Below are positions 31,111-40,427 of a stretch of DNA of 64,000 nucleotides, one piece after another. Numbering within the stretch: the first letter of the stretch is position 1; every line of letters begins with the position of its first letter. The stretch is from Tannerella serpentiformis (GTDB lineage Bacteria; Bacteroidota; Bacteroidia; Bacteroidales; Tannerellaceae), in NCBI RefSeq assembly GCF_003033925.1, contig NZ_CP028365.1, positions 2,790,001-2,854,000 on the forward strand. Direction: 5' to 3'. Both the position numbers and the translations under genes were made by a program. The notes under the pieces are model-generated. The model was not told the origin of the DNA. It saw nothing but the letters and a program-made list of their open reading frames with translations, and ran no database searches.

Positions 31111-33407
31111 GTGCGTCGCTCAAAAGGCGGGGTGCGAAGCTGGCCGGACAAAGTAGCCCTTCCGCAAGGAGGAGCCTGAACCGCGAGGGAACGGCAACTG
31201 CTCTTAGCACAAAAGAGCTGGGGAGCGAGGCTGGGCGGTATGGTTAGCACAAGCGAACTGTTATAAGCGTCGTAATGTATGAACAAGCCAAAGTTGCTGA
31301 TAGGCTTGAACCAAAAAGGTAACGCAGTCGGATAACCCCTTGTATTGTGGGGTTACACGGACAAAGCACTGCCGGCGCAATGGACAGAACCTAACCCGCT
31401 CATTTGTTACTTACACGAAACTTGGTAAGCCCGTATCTCTCCTGCCTATGGGCAGGTAAGCCGACCGCAAGGAAGACCGAATGGGGTGCGGGTATGGGAA
31501 CGCAGAAAAAGCGAATGCCGTCCTGTAACGGGGCGGATAGGAGTTTCAACGTTACTCCGCCGCGAAAGCGGGCAGACTTCTGCAAAGTAACTCTTTACAA
31601 GAAACTATGTAGAACTTTCAAAAAGAAGGAATGCAAATGAACGAGATTAACTTATCGTGTGCACCTGCTGACCGTAGGCAGTGGAACAACTGGACCGACA
31701 TTGATTGGGTCAGATGCGAAACTGCGGTTCAGAAGCTGCAAGGACGTATTGTAAAGGCTCAGAAAGAAGGTCGTCCGGGCAAGGTTAAAGCCTTGCAATG
31801 GACACTGACCCATTCGTTTTACGCCAAAGCATTGGCAGTCAAGCGAGTTACCTCTAACAAAGGTAAGAACACTGCGGGAGTGGATAAAGTTCTCTGGACT
31901 ACTCCCAACGCAAAAATGGGTGCAATCGCCAACCTGAAAAGGCGTGGCTACAACCCGCAACCGTTACGAAGGGTACATATCAAGAAGAGTAACGGCAAAC
32001 TCCGTCCGTTAGGAATACCCACGATGAAAGACAGGGCTATGCAGGCGTTATACCTGATGGCACTAAACCCAGTGGCAGAAACTACCGCCGACAGGCACTC
32101 TTACGGTTTCCGTAAGGAAAGGTGTACGGTCGATGCGATAGAACAATGCTTTACGGTACTTTCAAAAGGGGTGTCTCCGCAATGGATACTCGAAGGGGAC
32201 ATCAAAGGTTGTTTCGATCACATCAGTCATGAATGGTTGCTCGACAATATCCCTATGGATAAGGTCATGCTTCGCAAATGGCTGGAAAGTGGATTTGTAT
32301 TCAACCGACAACTATTCCCCACCGAGGAAGGAACGCCGCAGGGCGGTATTATATCGCCTACTCTCGCTAATATGGCACTTGACGGCCTGCAAGCTATGCT
32401 TGCGGAAAAGTTCAAGCTAAGACGTATCAACAAGGGGCATTTCAACCCTATGGTAAATCTTGTGCGTTACGCAGACGATTTCATTATTACCTGTTCCGAC
32501 AGGGAAACATTGGAATCGCTAATCAAACCCGCAGTAAGCGAGTTTCTTCAAGCAAGGGGGCTTACCCTATCAGAAGAAAAGACGAAGGTTACTCACATCG
32601 AGGTAGGATTTGATTTTCTGGGTTTCAATATCAGGAAATACAAAGGTACGCTGCTTATTAAGCCGTCAAAGAAGAATGTTAAGGAGTTTCTTGCCAAAAT
32701 TAAAGGCATTATTCGTAAGAATCAAGCTATTAGGCAGGACAAACTTATCGGACTTCTAAATCCTTTCATAACTGGTTGGGGCAACTATTACAAAGGTTGC
32801 GTAGCCGCCAAAACATTCAAGAACGCAGACGCACAAATCTTCTACAAACTGTGGGCGTGGGCATTACGCCGCCACCGCCACAAGGGAAAGAACTGGGTTT
32901 ACAACAAGTATTTTCTGTCGAAGAAAGGCCGGGCGTGGACATTCGGTACGACACTGAAGAACAACGGGAAGACATTCCCGTACACACTGAAGTATCTATC
33001 CGACATTGACATGAAGACCAAGCCTATCAAAATCCGCAGTAAAGCCAACCCATTCGACCCGGAATGGCGTCCATACTTTGAGATGCGTAACAGAATGAAA
33101 ATGTTAAGCACTTTCAAAGGAAGACAGGGCTTCCTCAGAATGTGGGAAAAACAAAACCAGCGTTGTCCGTTGTGCGGTGAGATTATCGAACCGGATAAAA
33201 TCTGGACTATCAAGGAATTATCCGACAAGTCCGGCAGATACAAGTTTATCGCCCACGATAGATGCAGTCGTACACTTACCCGTAAAATTAGAGCTTATGA
33301 GCCGGTTTCATAATAGAAACTTTGAGTTGCTTGAGCCGTATGAGGGGAAACTCTCACGTACGGTTCTTAGAGGGGTCGGGAGCAGTAATGCTCCCGACCT
33401 ACTCGAC
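31111..33407 (+). mobile_element. group II intron with encoded maturase
   Basis: The 5' end GTGCGTCGCTC fits the GUGYG consensus, followed by about 510 nt of structured RNA (domains I-III). The reverse transcriptase frame follows at 31637-33313. Domain V GAGCCGTATGAGGGGAAACT continuing to ACGTACGGTTC is at about 33332-33366. Domain VI GGTCGGGAGCA/TGCTCCCGACC is at 33376-33400. The 3' boundary is put at 33407 (CTACTCGAC) because this restores an interrupted frame on the opposite strand. The RNA self-splices and retrohomes with its maturase. Confidence 0.9.
31637..33313 (+). CDS. ltrA: group II intron reverse transcriptase/maturase with HNH endonuclease
   Basis: This multi-domain intron-encoded protein has an N-terminal RT0 region (NLSCAPADRRQWNNW) and RT fingers and palm with KLRPLGIPTMKDRAMQALYL, GDIKGCFDHI, GTPQGGIISPTLANM and the active-site RYADDFII near residue 275. 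LGFNIRKY follows. The maturase X domain (IRKNQAIRQDKLIGLLNPFI, GWGNYYKGCV) comes next. A C-terminal HNH domain has CPLCGEII and FIAHDRCSRT near residues 510-550. AGAAGGA 6 bp before ATG 31637 favours this start over ATG 31631. All key residues are present, so it should be active. Confidence 0.95.
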   Translation: MNEINLSCAPADRRQWNNWTDIDWVRCETAVQKLQGRIVKAQKEGRPGKVKALQWTLTHSFYAKALAVKRVTSNKGKNTAGVDKVLWTTPNAKMGAIANLKRRGYNPQPLRRVHIKKSNGKLRPLGIPTMKDRAMQALYLMALNPVAETTADRHSYGFRKERCTVDAIEQCFTVLSKGVSPQWILEGDIKGCFDHISHEWLLDNIPMDKVMLRKWLESGFVFNRQLFPTEEGTPQGGIISPTLANMALDGLQAMLAEKFKLRRINKGHFNPMVNLVRYADDFIITCSDRETLESLIKPAVSEFLQARGLTLSEEKTKVTHIEVGFDFLGFNIRKYKGTLLIKPSKKNVKEFLAKIKGIIRKNQAIRQDKLIGLLNPFITGWGNYYKGCVAAKTFKNADAQIFYKLWAWALRRHRHKGKNWVYNKYFLSKKGRAWTFGTTLKNNGKTFPYTLKYLSDIDMKTKPIKIRSKANPFDPEWRPYFEMRNRMKMLSTFKGRQGFLRMWEKQNQRCPLCGEIIEPDKIWTIKELSDKSGRYKFIAHDRCSRTLTRKIRAYEPVS

Positions 33408-33609
33408 GAATACCTGCTATATCAAACTTTTCTCCAACAATGCTAATGCGTCCTTTTTCTGTAATTTGAACTGTGGTCATCCCGTGTAGAGATATTTTAG
33501 GACATTGGTATTCAACCCATGCTTCAAAAGAACTCATAGGGAATTTATGAACTTCTTGATCCTGGAGGAAAGTCAGAACTTCTATATAATTTCTCTGTTC
33601 ACTAGTCAT
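33408..33609 (-). pseudogene. 5' piece of a small gene interrupted by the intron
   Basis: Starts MTSEQRNYIEVLTFLQDQEV and continues to EKGRISIVGEKFDIAGI, where the intron begins on the other strand. The reconstructed product is 77 residues, possibly a small winged-helix-like protein; no family recognised. The intron is oriented against this gene, so it cannot be spliced from this gene's own mRNA. The gene is therefore disrupted. Confidence 0.6.
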
Positions 33610-33637
33610 GAAACCGTTTTATTGTTATTGCAGACTT

Positions 33638-33682
33638 AGAAATCGCAGCCTGCACCGTATTACTGGGCCGACTGCGATTTCT
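33638..33682. terminator. dnaK terminator hairpin
   Basis: AGAAATCGCAG and CTGCGATTTCT are an 11-bp perfect stem, 54 bp beyond the dnaK stop. No strong T-run. Confidence 0.55.
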
Positions 33683-33735
33683 TCACACTTGTATGATGGT
33701 ACGAATAACGCTCTCTAAGAGATGGATCGCGCAGA

Positions 33736-35643
33736 TTACTTCACTTCTTCAAAGTCTACATCCGTTACGCCGCCGTCGTTGTTCGAGGCATTGCCCGCGG
33801 AGGCGTTGCCTGAGGGCTGACCGGCGCCACCAGCTTGCGCGTTCTGCGCATTGTAGAGATCCTGGCTGGCGGCCTGGAAGACGTTGTTCAACTCGGCGAT
33901 GGCCGTGTCGATGGCAGCCAGATCCTGTGCCTTGTGTGCATCCTTGAGCTTGCCCAGCGCAGCCTCGATCTGCGAACGCTTGTCGGCCGGCAACTTGTCG
34001 CCGAGGTCCTTCAGCTGCTTCTCCGTTTGGAAGATCATGCTGTCCGCCTGGTTGATCTTGTCGATGCGCTCCTTCTCCTTCTTGTCCGCCTCGGCGTTGG
34101 CTGCGGCCTCGTCCTTCATGCGGCGGATCTCGTCGTCGCTCAGACCGCTGGAGGCCTCGATGCGGATACTCTGCACCTTGCCTGTGCCCTTGTCCTTGGC
34201 CGAGACGTTGAGGATACCGTTGGCGTCAATGTCGAACGTCACCTCGATCTGCGGCACACCGCGCATGGCGGCCGGGATACCGTCGAGGTGGAAGCGGCCG
34301 ATCGACTTGTTGTCTTTGGCCAGCGAACGCTCGCCCTGCAAGACGTGGATCTCAACCGAGGGCTGATTGTCGACAGCCGTAGTGAAGACTTCCGACTTCT
34401 TCGTGGGGATCGTTGTGTTGGCCTCGATCAGCTTCGTCATCACGCCGCCCATCGTTTCGATACCGAGCGACAGCGGAGTTACGTCGAGCAGCACCACATC
34501 CTTCACGTCGCCCGAGAGGACACCGCCCTGGATGGCTGCGCCGATGGCCACGACTTCGTCCGGGTTCACGCCCTTCGACGGTGCTTTGCCGAAGAACTTC
34601 TCCACCAGCTGCTGCACGGCCGGGATACGTGTCGAACCGCCCACGAGGATCACCTCGTCGATGTCTGACGTCGACATGCCAGCGTCGGACAGGGCGCGCT
34701 TACACGGCTCCAGACAGGCGTTGATCAACGTGTCGGCCAGCTGCTCGAACTTAGCGCGGGTCAGCGTACGAACGAGGTGTTTGGGCACACCGTCCACGGG
34801 CATGATGTAGGGCAGGTTGATCTCCGTGCTCGTCGAGCTGGAGAGCTCGATCTTGGCCTTCTCTGCAGCCTCCTTCAGGCGTTGCAGCGCCATCGGATCT
34901 TTGCGCAGGTCGACGCCTTCGTCCTTGAGGAACTCCTCGGCCAGCCAGTCGATGATGACGTGGTCGAAATCGTCGCCGCCGAGGTGCGTATCGCCGTTGG
35001 TCGACTTTACCTCAAAGACGCCGCCGCCGAGCTCCAGAATGGAGATATCAAACGTACCGCCACCGAGGTCGAAGACGGCGATCTTCATGTCCTTGTTTGC
35101 CTTGTCGAGACCGTAAGCCAGCGATGCGGCCGTAGGCTCGTTGACGATTCGGCGCACCTTCAAGCCAGCGATCTCGCCGGCCTCCTTGGTGGCCTGACGT
35201 TGTGCGTCGCTGAAGTAAGCCGGTACCGTGATCACAGCCTCCGATACCTCCTGACCCAGATAATCCTCGGCCGTCTTCTTCATCTTTTGCAAGATCATGG
35301 CCGAGATTTCCTGCGGCGTGTAGAGCCGTCCGTCGATGTCGACGCGCGGCGTATTGTTGTCGCCCCGCACTACCTTATACGGCACGCGGGCAATTTCTTT
35401 TTGTACCTGATCGAACGTCTCGCCCATGAAACGCTTGATCGAGAAAATCGTTTTCTGCGGGTTAGTGATGGCCTGTCGTTTGGCCGGATCGCCCACTTTC
35501 CGTTCGCCACCTTCTACGAAAGCTACCACGGAAGGCGTGGTGCGTTTACCCTCACTGTTCGCAATCACTACCGGCTCGTTACCTTCCAATACGGCGACAC
35601 ACGAGTTGGTTGTTCCTAAGTCTATACCAATAATCTTTCCCAT
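33736..35643 (-). CDS. dnaK: Hsp70 chaperone DnaK
   Basis: This 635-residue complete Hsp70 has a nucleotide-binding domain with [18 protein letters not shown] at the start, [20 protein letters not shown] near residue 140, [16 protein letters not shown] near 190 and [15 protein letters not shown] near 335. The substrate-binding domain begins after the [11 protein letters not shown] linker. A helical lid and a Gly/Asn/Ala-rich tail ending DVDFEEVK complete it. It folds nascent and stress-denatured proteins with DnaJ/GrpE, neither of which is nearby. Transcribed alone here. Confidence 0.98.
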   Translation of the reverse strand: MGKIIGIDLGTTNSCVAVLEGNEPVVIANSEGKRTTPSVVAFVEGGERKVGDPAKRQAITNPQKTIFSIKRFMGETFDQVQKEIARVPYKVVRGDNNTPRVDIDGRLYTPQEISAMILQKMKKTAEDYLGQEVSEAVITVPAYFSDAQRQATKEAGEIAGLKVRRIVNEPTAASLAYGLDKANKDMKIAVFDLGGGTFDISILELGGGVFEVKSTNGDTHLGGDDFDHVIIDWLAEEFLKDEGVDLRKDPMALQRLKEAAEKAKIELSSSTSTEINLPYIMPVDGVPKHLVRTLTRAKFEQLADTLINACLEPCKRALSDAGMSTSDIDEVILVGGSTRIPAVQQLVEKFFGKAPSKGVNPDEVVAIGAAIQGGVLSGDVKDVVLLDVTPLSLGIETMGGVMTKLIEANTTIPTKKSEVFTTAVDNQPSVEIHVLQGERSLAKDNKSIGRFHLDGIPAAMRGVPQIEVTFDIDANGILNVSAKDKGTGKVQSIRIEASSGLSDDEIRRMKDEAAANAEADKKEKERIDKINQADSMIFQTEKQLKDLGDKLPADKRSQIEAALGKLKDAHKAQDLAAIDTAIAELNNVFQAASQDLYNAQNAQAGGAGQPSGNASAGNASNNDGGVTDVDFEEVK

Positions 35644-35798
35644 GTTCTATATCTGTTTTTACTATTTGAAATTCTGGTTGGTTGGATGCCCTTTCGGGCG
35701 ATTCGCCGTCCCATTCTCCAAACGGCGTGCCAAAGCGCGGCGTAGGGTGACGAGTGTTTACGACTGACATTTTGTCGTAGTGGGGGAGGGGAGTAGAC
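35644..35798 (-). promoter_or_regulatory. dnaK upstream region
   Basis: About 155 bp between the Abi-side terminator and dnaK. No perfect TAnnTTTG box or CIRCE-type inverted repeat was found, so the dnaK promoter is not identified. A CTTTCGGGCG stretch with weak pairing is present. Confidence 0.3.
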
Positions 35799-35842
35799 AA
35801 AAAAAACGGGACTGCACCGACTAAGTGTGCAGCCCCTTTTTC
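35799..35842 (-). terminator. intrinsic terminator, minus strand
   Basis: GGGCTGCAC / GTGCAGTCCC stem followed by TTTTTTTT on the minus strand. It ends the Abi gene transcript and/or the small RNA candidate. Confidence 0.8.
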
Positions 35843-35897
35843 GCCCTTTTAGAGTGTCAGTAAAGCGACTAAAGTCTTTACCGGCACTGTTCTTTTG
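35799..35897 (-). ncRNA. candidate small RNA with own promoter and terminator
   Basis: On the minus strand a perfect -7 box TACCTTTG (35912-35905) is followed by about 100 nt without a reading frame. Within it, GTAAAG...CTTTAC makes a first hairpin. CTGCAC...GTGCAG, extended by a GGG(G)/CCC pairing, makes a second hairpin that runs directly into TTTTTTTT. Promoter plus isolated Rho-independent terminator is the layout of a small RNA. It may alternatively be just the terminator of the Abi gene with a chance promoter match. Confidence 0.4.
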
Positions 35898-35904
35898 TGC
35901 GCGA

Positions 35905-35912
35905 CAAAGGTA
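35905..35912 (-). promoter_or_regulatory. Bacteroidota -7 box
   Basis: CAAAGGTA on the + strand is TACCTTTG on the minus strand, an exact match to TAnnTTTG. It lies between the Abi stop and the terminator at 35842-35799. Confidence 0.5.
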
Positions 35913-35950
35913 TAGCCATTCTTGAAAAATGAAATTCAGGAGGAAGTTTT

Positions 35951-36859
35951 TCAGTCTTCTAAGAAGGTGTCGATATCCCTTATTCCTGTAGTCAATGTCA
36001 GTATTTCACGGACGTCAGTATTTTGCTCGAACAGCTCTCTCAGTTCGTTCTTCAAATCTTGTTGCCTATTCTTGGATACGTTTCCAATCATATAAAGGAC
36101 AACGCGTAAGGCTCCATAGAGGCCTTGGTAATCTGCTGGCTCCATGTCTTTTTTCCCTGCGGGTCCTTTCTTGATCGGTCGAGGTAGGGCAAGATCATAA
36201 AGGACGCCTCCATGGGCGCAATGATTCCTGATATCCAGAAGGACTTTCATATAGCTGTCAAAGATCTTTTGCTGTCTTATCCCAAAATGCCCACAGATCG
36301 TGATTCGAGTTGATTGATCCAAGAGCGCTTGGAAGAGGTGGATGACAGCTCCAAAGGTCATGTATTCGATCGTTTTCCATGCCGGTGCATACCTGTCATT
36401 TTTATGGATTTGATGGTGGCGCTTAATGACGGGATGACTCTTTTTGAACTTCTCGGTATACACGCTCCTGTCGAACTCCTGGATGTATTCGCTACTTATG
36501 ATCGCTGGGTCTGCAAACCATGTGGGAGAGTCAGGATGGAGGGTTGAGACGTGGTACGTCAGGAAAGTCTTGAAGTTGATTTCTATCCGGTTGAGGTACT
36601 TCATCAACATATTCCTCAGGTTGAAGTCGAAGTAGTAGAGCTTTACTACGTGGTCGAATCGGGCTCCCTCGCGAAACTCGTGTGTTCGCAGACCTTTCTG
36701 AGGATGTACTTTTTCGTAAGGGAACCAGTAGAAGCCCAGTCGGTAATAGCCAATGTCGAGCAAGACCTCTTTTGCCTTACGCTCATCATCTATTGTCATT
36801 CCTCGCTGCCTCAATAAGGCGATTTGTTCCGACAGGGTGGTTGCTCTTTTGCTACTCAT
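35951..36859 (-). CDS. Abi_2-family abortive infection protein (HEPN)
   Basis: This 302-residue protein begins with the Abi_2/AbiD/AbiF signature (ALLRQRGMTIDDERKAKEVL, IGYYRLGFYWFPYE). FDFNLRNMLMKYLNRIEINF and WKTIEYMTFGAVIHLFQAL follow. A late RNHCAHGG near residue 217 fits the RX4H HEPN active site of RNA-cutting enzymes. Family members stop phage growth by killing or arresting the infected cell. No antitoxin gene is adjacent. Base composition is lower in GC than its neighbours, consistent with transfer. The mannosidase gene ends 26 bp upstream, so it may be read through from there. Confidence 0.85.
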   Translation of the reverse strand: MSSKRATTLSEQIALLRQRGMTIDDERKAKEVLLDIGYYRLGFYWFPYEKVHPQKGLRTHEFREGARFDHVVKLYYFDFNLRNMLMKYLNRIEINFKTFLTYHVSTLHPDSPTWFADPAIISSEYIQEFDRSVYTEKFKKSHPVIKRHHQIHKNDRYAPAWKTIEYMTFGAVIHLFQALLDQSTRITICGHFGIRQQKIFDSYMKVLLDIRNHCAHGGVLYDLALPRPIKKGPAGKKDMEPADYQGLYGALRVVLYMIGNVSKNRQQDLKNELRELFEQNTDVREILTLTTGIRDIDTFLED

Positions 36860-36885
36860 ACTTCATCCTTTCGTCCTTTCTCCCC

Positions 36886-38292
36886 CTACAAATCGTTGAG
36901 CAGCTCGATCTTCTTGTCGAGGACGAGTTTGACGATTAGCTCGCCGAAGAGGCTGTTCTGGCGGGCAAACCAGGAGCGGGTGTAACGCTTGGGGTCGTTT
37001 TTATAGAAGGACTCGTGGATGAAACCGGTCTCGGCGTCGGTGGTGATCAGCATGCGGAGGCAGGCGGCGATCTCGTTGTCGTCGGTGGAGGTGAGGGCGC
37101 GGACGAGGAGGGACATGGGGCGGATCATGTCGTTGCCGGTGCGCGAGCTGCCGATGCCTTCGCCGGAATTGCCGTGGAAGAAGTAGGGGTTGTCTTCGCT
37201 CCAGACGAAGCGCCGCGTGTTGAGGTAGACGGGATCGTCGGCGGGCACGTCGCCGAGGTAAGTCATGGCCAGAAGGCTGGGCACATCGGCGTCGTCCATC
37301 ATCAGGCGGTTGCCGAAGCCGTCCACCTCGTAGGCGTAGATGCGGCCGTAGACGGGGTGCTCCACGGTGGCGTAGCGGCGCAGTGCCTCCTCCACCTCGT
37401 TGGCCAGGGCCTTGCAGGCGTCGGCCGTCTTCGCGTCCTTATTCACTTTGCTCAAGATCTCGGCTGCCTTACGGAGCGAACTGACGGCGAAGAAATTCGA
37501 GGGGACGATGAAGGGCAGTGTCACCGGGTCGTCCGAGGGGCGGAAGGCGGAGGCGATCAGTCCGACGGGGCGCACGGGGCGGAGGCTGTGATGGTCCATG
37601 AGCGAGTCGGCGGCGTAGGGATCCGGGTCGTCCTTGCGCTGCTGTTCGCGGAGGGTGCGGAGGACGAGCTGCATGACTTTCTGCCATCTCCCGTCGGTGA
37701 AGACGCTCTTGTCGCCCGTCTCCTTCCAGTAGGCATAAGCTAAGCGCAGGCAGTGGCAGAGGGAGTCGAGCTCCCAACGGCGTTCGTAGACCTCGCCGTT
37801 TTCGGCGCCGTCGCTGAAGGCGTTGGCGTAGGGGTCGAGGAGGATGCACTTGAACTGGCGGAGGATGACGCCGCGGATCATCTGCCGCAGCTCGTCGTCT
37901 TTGCTGACAAAAGCCAGGTAGGGCCAGACCTCGGAGGCGGAATCGCGGAGCCACATGGCGTGGATGTCGCCGGTGTAGACGAAGGTGTCGTCGTCGCCAT
38001 CGATGGCGCTAAAGTGGACGGCGGTGTCGAGCGTGTTGGGGAAGCAGTTTTCGAACATCCAAGCCAACTTCTCGTTCGTGATCATCCGTTTGATGCGCAC
38101 GATTTCTTTCTCGATGGCTTTGGAGATGAAGAGACGTTCGGAGACGGCCGGGCGGAGCGACAGCGTGTAGTCCGTTTCGTCGCGGACGGCGGTGTTGTCG
38201 TCTGTCACGATGGGCGTGGCGCTGGCCGATGTGTAAATAAGGAAGCAGGCCGCGGTGAGGGTGGCCAGGCGGAGGGGGTAGTAGTGTGTCAT
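36886..38292 (-). CDS. GH125 exo-alpha-1,6-mannosidase
   Basis: This 468-residue secreted glycosidase has a signal peptide (LATLTAACFLIYTSASATP) and an (alpha/alpha)6 domain. It carries GDIHAMWLRDSASEVWPYL near residue 110, ENGEVYERRWELDSLCHCL near 165 and SNFFAVSSLRKAAEIL near 260. GNSGEGIGSSRTGNDMIRPM near 380 and FIHESFYKNDPKRYTRSWF near 425 follow. These are the metal-independent GH125 motifs, with the acid/base Asp in WLRDSASE and a Glu late in the fold. It trims alpha-1,6-linked mannose from host or yeast-type glycans in the periplasm. Array D separates it from glycogen synthase upstream. Confidence 0.92.
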   Translation of the reverse strand: MTHYYPLRLATLTAACFLIYTSASATPIVTDDNTAVRDETDYTLSLRPAVSERLFISKAIEKEIVRIKRMITNEKLAWMFENCFPNTLDTAVHFSAIDGDDDTFVYTGDIHAMWLRDSASEVWPYLAFVSKDDELRQMIRGVILRQFKCILLDPYANAFSDGAENGEVYERRWELDSLCHCLRLAYAYWKETGDKSVFTDGRWQKVMQLVLRTLREQQRKDDPDPYAADSLMDHHSLRPVRPVGLIASAFRPSDDPVTLPFIVPSNFFAVSSLRKAAEILSKVNKDAKTADACKALANEVEEALRRYATVEHPVYGRIYAYEVDGFGNRLMMDDADVPSLLAMTYLGDVPADDPVYLNTRRFVWSEDNPYFFHGNSGEGIGSSRTGNDMIRPMSLLVRALTSTDDNEIAACLRMLITTDAETGFIHESFYKNDPKRYTRSWFARQNSLFGELIVKLVLDKKIELLNDL

Positions 38293-38385
38293 TGAAACGA
38301 AAAGTGAAGTGTGAAAAACGAAAACGAGGAGGAGGAAGACGAGGTAGGGGCCTTAGAAATGGCCTCGTACCCTCGGGCGACGTCT

Positions 38386-38612
38386 GGCAGGCCGCCTGCC
38401 AAAACTACCCGACCCTTAGGTGAGGCTGGCAGGCCGCCTGCCGGGACTATCGGAGTCTTTGGTGAAGGTGTCAGGCCGCCTGCCGGGACTATCGGAGTCT
38501 TTGGTGAAGGTGGCAGGCCGCCTGCCAGGGCTGCCGGAGTCTTTGGTGATGGTGTCAGGCCGCCTGCCAGAGCCACCGGACTCTCAGGCGATGTTGGCAG
38601 GCGGCCTGCCAA
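38386..38612. repeat. tandem array D, 42-bp period, 6 units
   Basis: The palindrome GGCAGGCCGCCTGCC (or its GTCAGGC variant) starts at 38386, 38428, 38470, 38512, 38554 and 38596, exactly 42 bp apart. The spacer is GACTATCGGAGTCTTTGGTGA in the central units. It lies between the glycogen synthase stop and the mannosidase start. Six frames are largely open, but no start or family supports coding. Confidence 0.95.
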
Positions 38613-38655
38613 CGTGATACGCCCATCGAGTGGCGCCTCTGGCGATCCAGTCGCC

Positions 38656-40305
38656 CTATGCGTCGGCCCGGCGGGCGGCAGCGGTGAGGGCGTGATCGAA
38701 GGCGGTGTAGTAATACGTGATAAAGCGCTCCCACTCAGCGCGGGCGGCGAGGGACTGACAGCGCGCGGCGATCGTGCGGCGATCGGCGTCAGAGCGACGC
38801 ATGAGGGTGAGCAGGGCGTCGGCCGACTCGTTGACCACGGCGGCGTAATTGTCGTCCGTGCGATGGACGACAATTACGCCCTCGGTGATGTCGCGCCCAC
38901 TGACGACGGTCTGCGCCCAACGCCCAAAGCCGGCCAGGTCGGTCGTGACCGTGGGGATGCCAAAGGCCACGCTCTCGAGCGGCGTGTAGCCCCAAGGCTC
39001 GTAGTAGGAGGGGTAGAGCGTGGCGTCCATGCCGATGAGGAGGTCGTAGTAAGGCGTGTCGAAGATCCCGTCGCGGCCGTCGAGGTAGCAGGGTACGAAG
39101 ACGATCTTCAGGCGCTCGCCGTCGATGGTGTTGAAGCCGGCGTGGAGGATGAAGTTCGAGACGCGGTCGTCGTCCATGCGGTGCAGCCAGTGGGTGAGGA
39201 AGGGGGTGGGCAGCGGTGCAGTCGTGGGAGCGCTGTGCTCAAGGATAGCCTTCAGGTCGGCACGCGGGGCATAGACCCAGGCCGGGATGAGCACGAAGGC
39301 CACGACCGCGCGGGGCAGGTCGGCCGATGTGCGCAGGCGGTTCATGGCGTCGATAAAGACGTCGATGCCCTTGTTGCGATACTCGTAGCGGCCGCTGATG
39401 GAGACGAGGAACGTGTTGTCCGAGTCGAACGTCTGGCCGTAGAGCGCTGAGGCAGCGCGGAGCAGTCGCTGGCGGGCGTCGGCGCGTCGGGTGGGGTAGC
39501 GGTCGGGCGTGGGGACGAAGTCGGGCTCGAAGCCGTTTGGCGTGACTACGTCCGGCGCCTTGTCGAGCAGCTGGCGACACTCTACGGCCGTGATCTCGCT
39601 TACTGTCGTGAAGCAATCGGCAAAGTGGGCCGCCTTTTTCTCCACCGAATGCTTCGCCTCGACGTGCAGCTCGGCCGCCATACCGTCGCCGTTGTAGCCA
39701 GACATGTAGCCGTAGAGCGGCTTGTTGTTGCCGGCGATGGAGCGGCCGATGGTGGTGGCGTGTGTGGTGAAGAGGGTGGCAATGCGCGGCGTGTATTTGC
39801 GCAGATGGAGGAGGCCGAAGCCCAGCATCCACTCGTCGAAGTGGGCCACGACGCGTTGGCTCTCCAGGTGGTGGAATCGGTAGAAGCTCTCGATGACGCG
39901 CCCCGTGGCGGCGGCGAAGATGCACGACTCGTCATAGTCGCCATAGGCCTGCGAAGAGTCGACGCCGAACGATTCCCACATCTCGTAGAAGAGTTCGTTT
40001 TTGTGGCTGAAGAGTTGGCGGTAGTCGACGAGCATAACGAGCGGAGCGCCGGGCACGCGCCATCGGCCTATGCGCACGGGGAGTCCGGCCGCGGCGGTGG
40101 TGCGTCGCCAGTCGGCGTAGAGCGTGGTGTCTTCGTCGAACTCGGCGGCTTGGCCGGCATGCCCCAAGTCGGGGCCGATGAAGAGGATGTGGTCGGGGAA
40201 CTGTTGTTGCAGGGTGCGTGCTTTAGTTGATAGGACGGTGTAGATGCCGCCCACTTTGTTGCAGACTTCCCAGCTGCATTCAAAAATGTAATCGGGTTGT
40301 ATCAT
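38656..40305 (-). CDS. glycogen synthase, GT3 type
   Basis: This 549-residue glycosyltransferase of the eukaryote-like GT3 family is used by Bacteroidales for glycogen. It has IFECSWEVCNKVGGIYTVLS at the N-terminus (the sugar-nucleotide loop with GG), then VVAHFDEWMLGFGLLHLRK and TTHATTIGRSIAGN. PDVVTPNGFEPDF and the E-X7-E motif YEPWGYTPLESVAFGIPTVT near residue 455 follow. It elongates alpha-1,4-glucan from UDP-glucose in the cytosol. glgB at 62.4 kb would add the branches. It is transcribed in the same direction as the mannosidase, separated by 363 bp that include array D. Confidence 0.93.
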   Translation of the reverse strand: MIQPDYIFECSWEVCNKVGGIYTVLSTKARTLQQQFPDHILFIGPDLGHAGQAAEFDEDTTLYADWRRTTAAAGLPVRIGRWRVPGAPLVMLVDYRQLFSHKNELFYEMWESFGVDSSQAYGDYDESCIFAAATGRVIESFYRFHHLESQRVVAHFDEWMLGFGLLHLRKYTPRIATLFTTHATTIGRSIAGNNKPLYGYMSGYNGDGMAAELHVEAKHSVEKKAAHFADCFTTVSEITAVECRQLLDKAPDVVTPNGFEPDFVPTPDRYPTRRADARQRLLRAASALYGQTFDSDNTFLVSISGRYEYRNKGIDVFIDAMNRLRTSADLPRAVVAFVLIPAWVYAPRADLKAILEHSAPTTAPLPTPFLTHWLHRMDDDRVSNFILHAGFNTIDGERLKIVFVPCYLDGRDGIFDTPYYDLLIGMDATLYPSYYEPWGYTPLESVAFGIPTVTTDLAGFGRWAQTVVSGRDITEGVIVVHRTDDNYAAVVNESADALLTLMRRSDADRRTIAARCQSLAARAEWERFITYYYTAFDHALTAAARRADA

Positions 40306-40427
40306 ATGGGGATAGTTACGGGCTTTGCCCGGGTAGTTATATTTATATGTGGGGACGGATCGATGTGCCTATTCGTTTTGTTGGGGCGAATGAGGTGTCC
40401 GCTCGTTTTGTGAAGTTGGAGAGTGGC
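40306..40427. other. spacer between antiporter and glycogen synthase
   Basis: The gap is AT-rich at first, with a small CGGGCTTTGCCCGG hairpin near 40318-40331 that could end the antiporter transcript. Nothing else seen. Confidence 0.35.

Noticed and set aside
31637-33313. Diversity-generating retroelement reverse transcriptase
   Set aside because: The protein has maturase X and HNH domains and group II intron domains V/VI follow; no template/variable repeat pair was seen near the tail fibre gene.
38311-39450. 379-residue + strand frame over array D and glycogen synthase
   Set aside because: It runs antisense to a clear glycogen synthase and its first part is translated 42-bp repeats.
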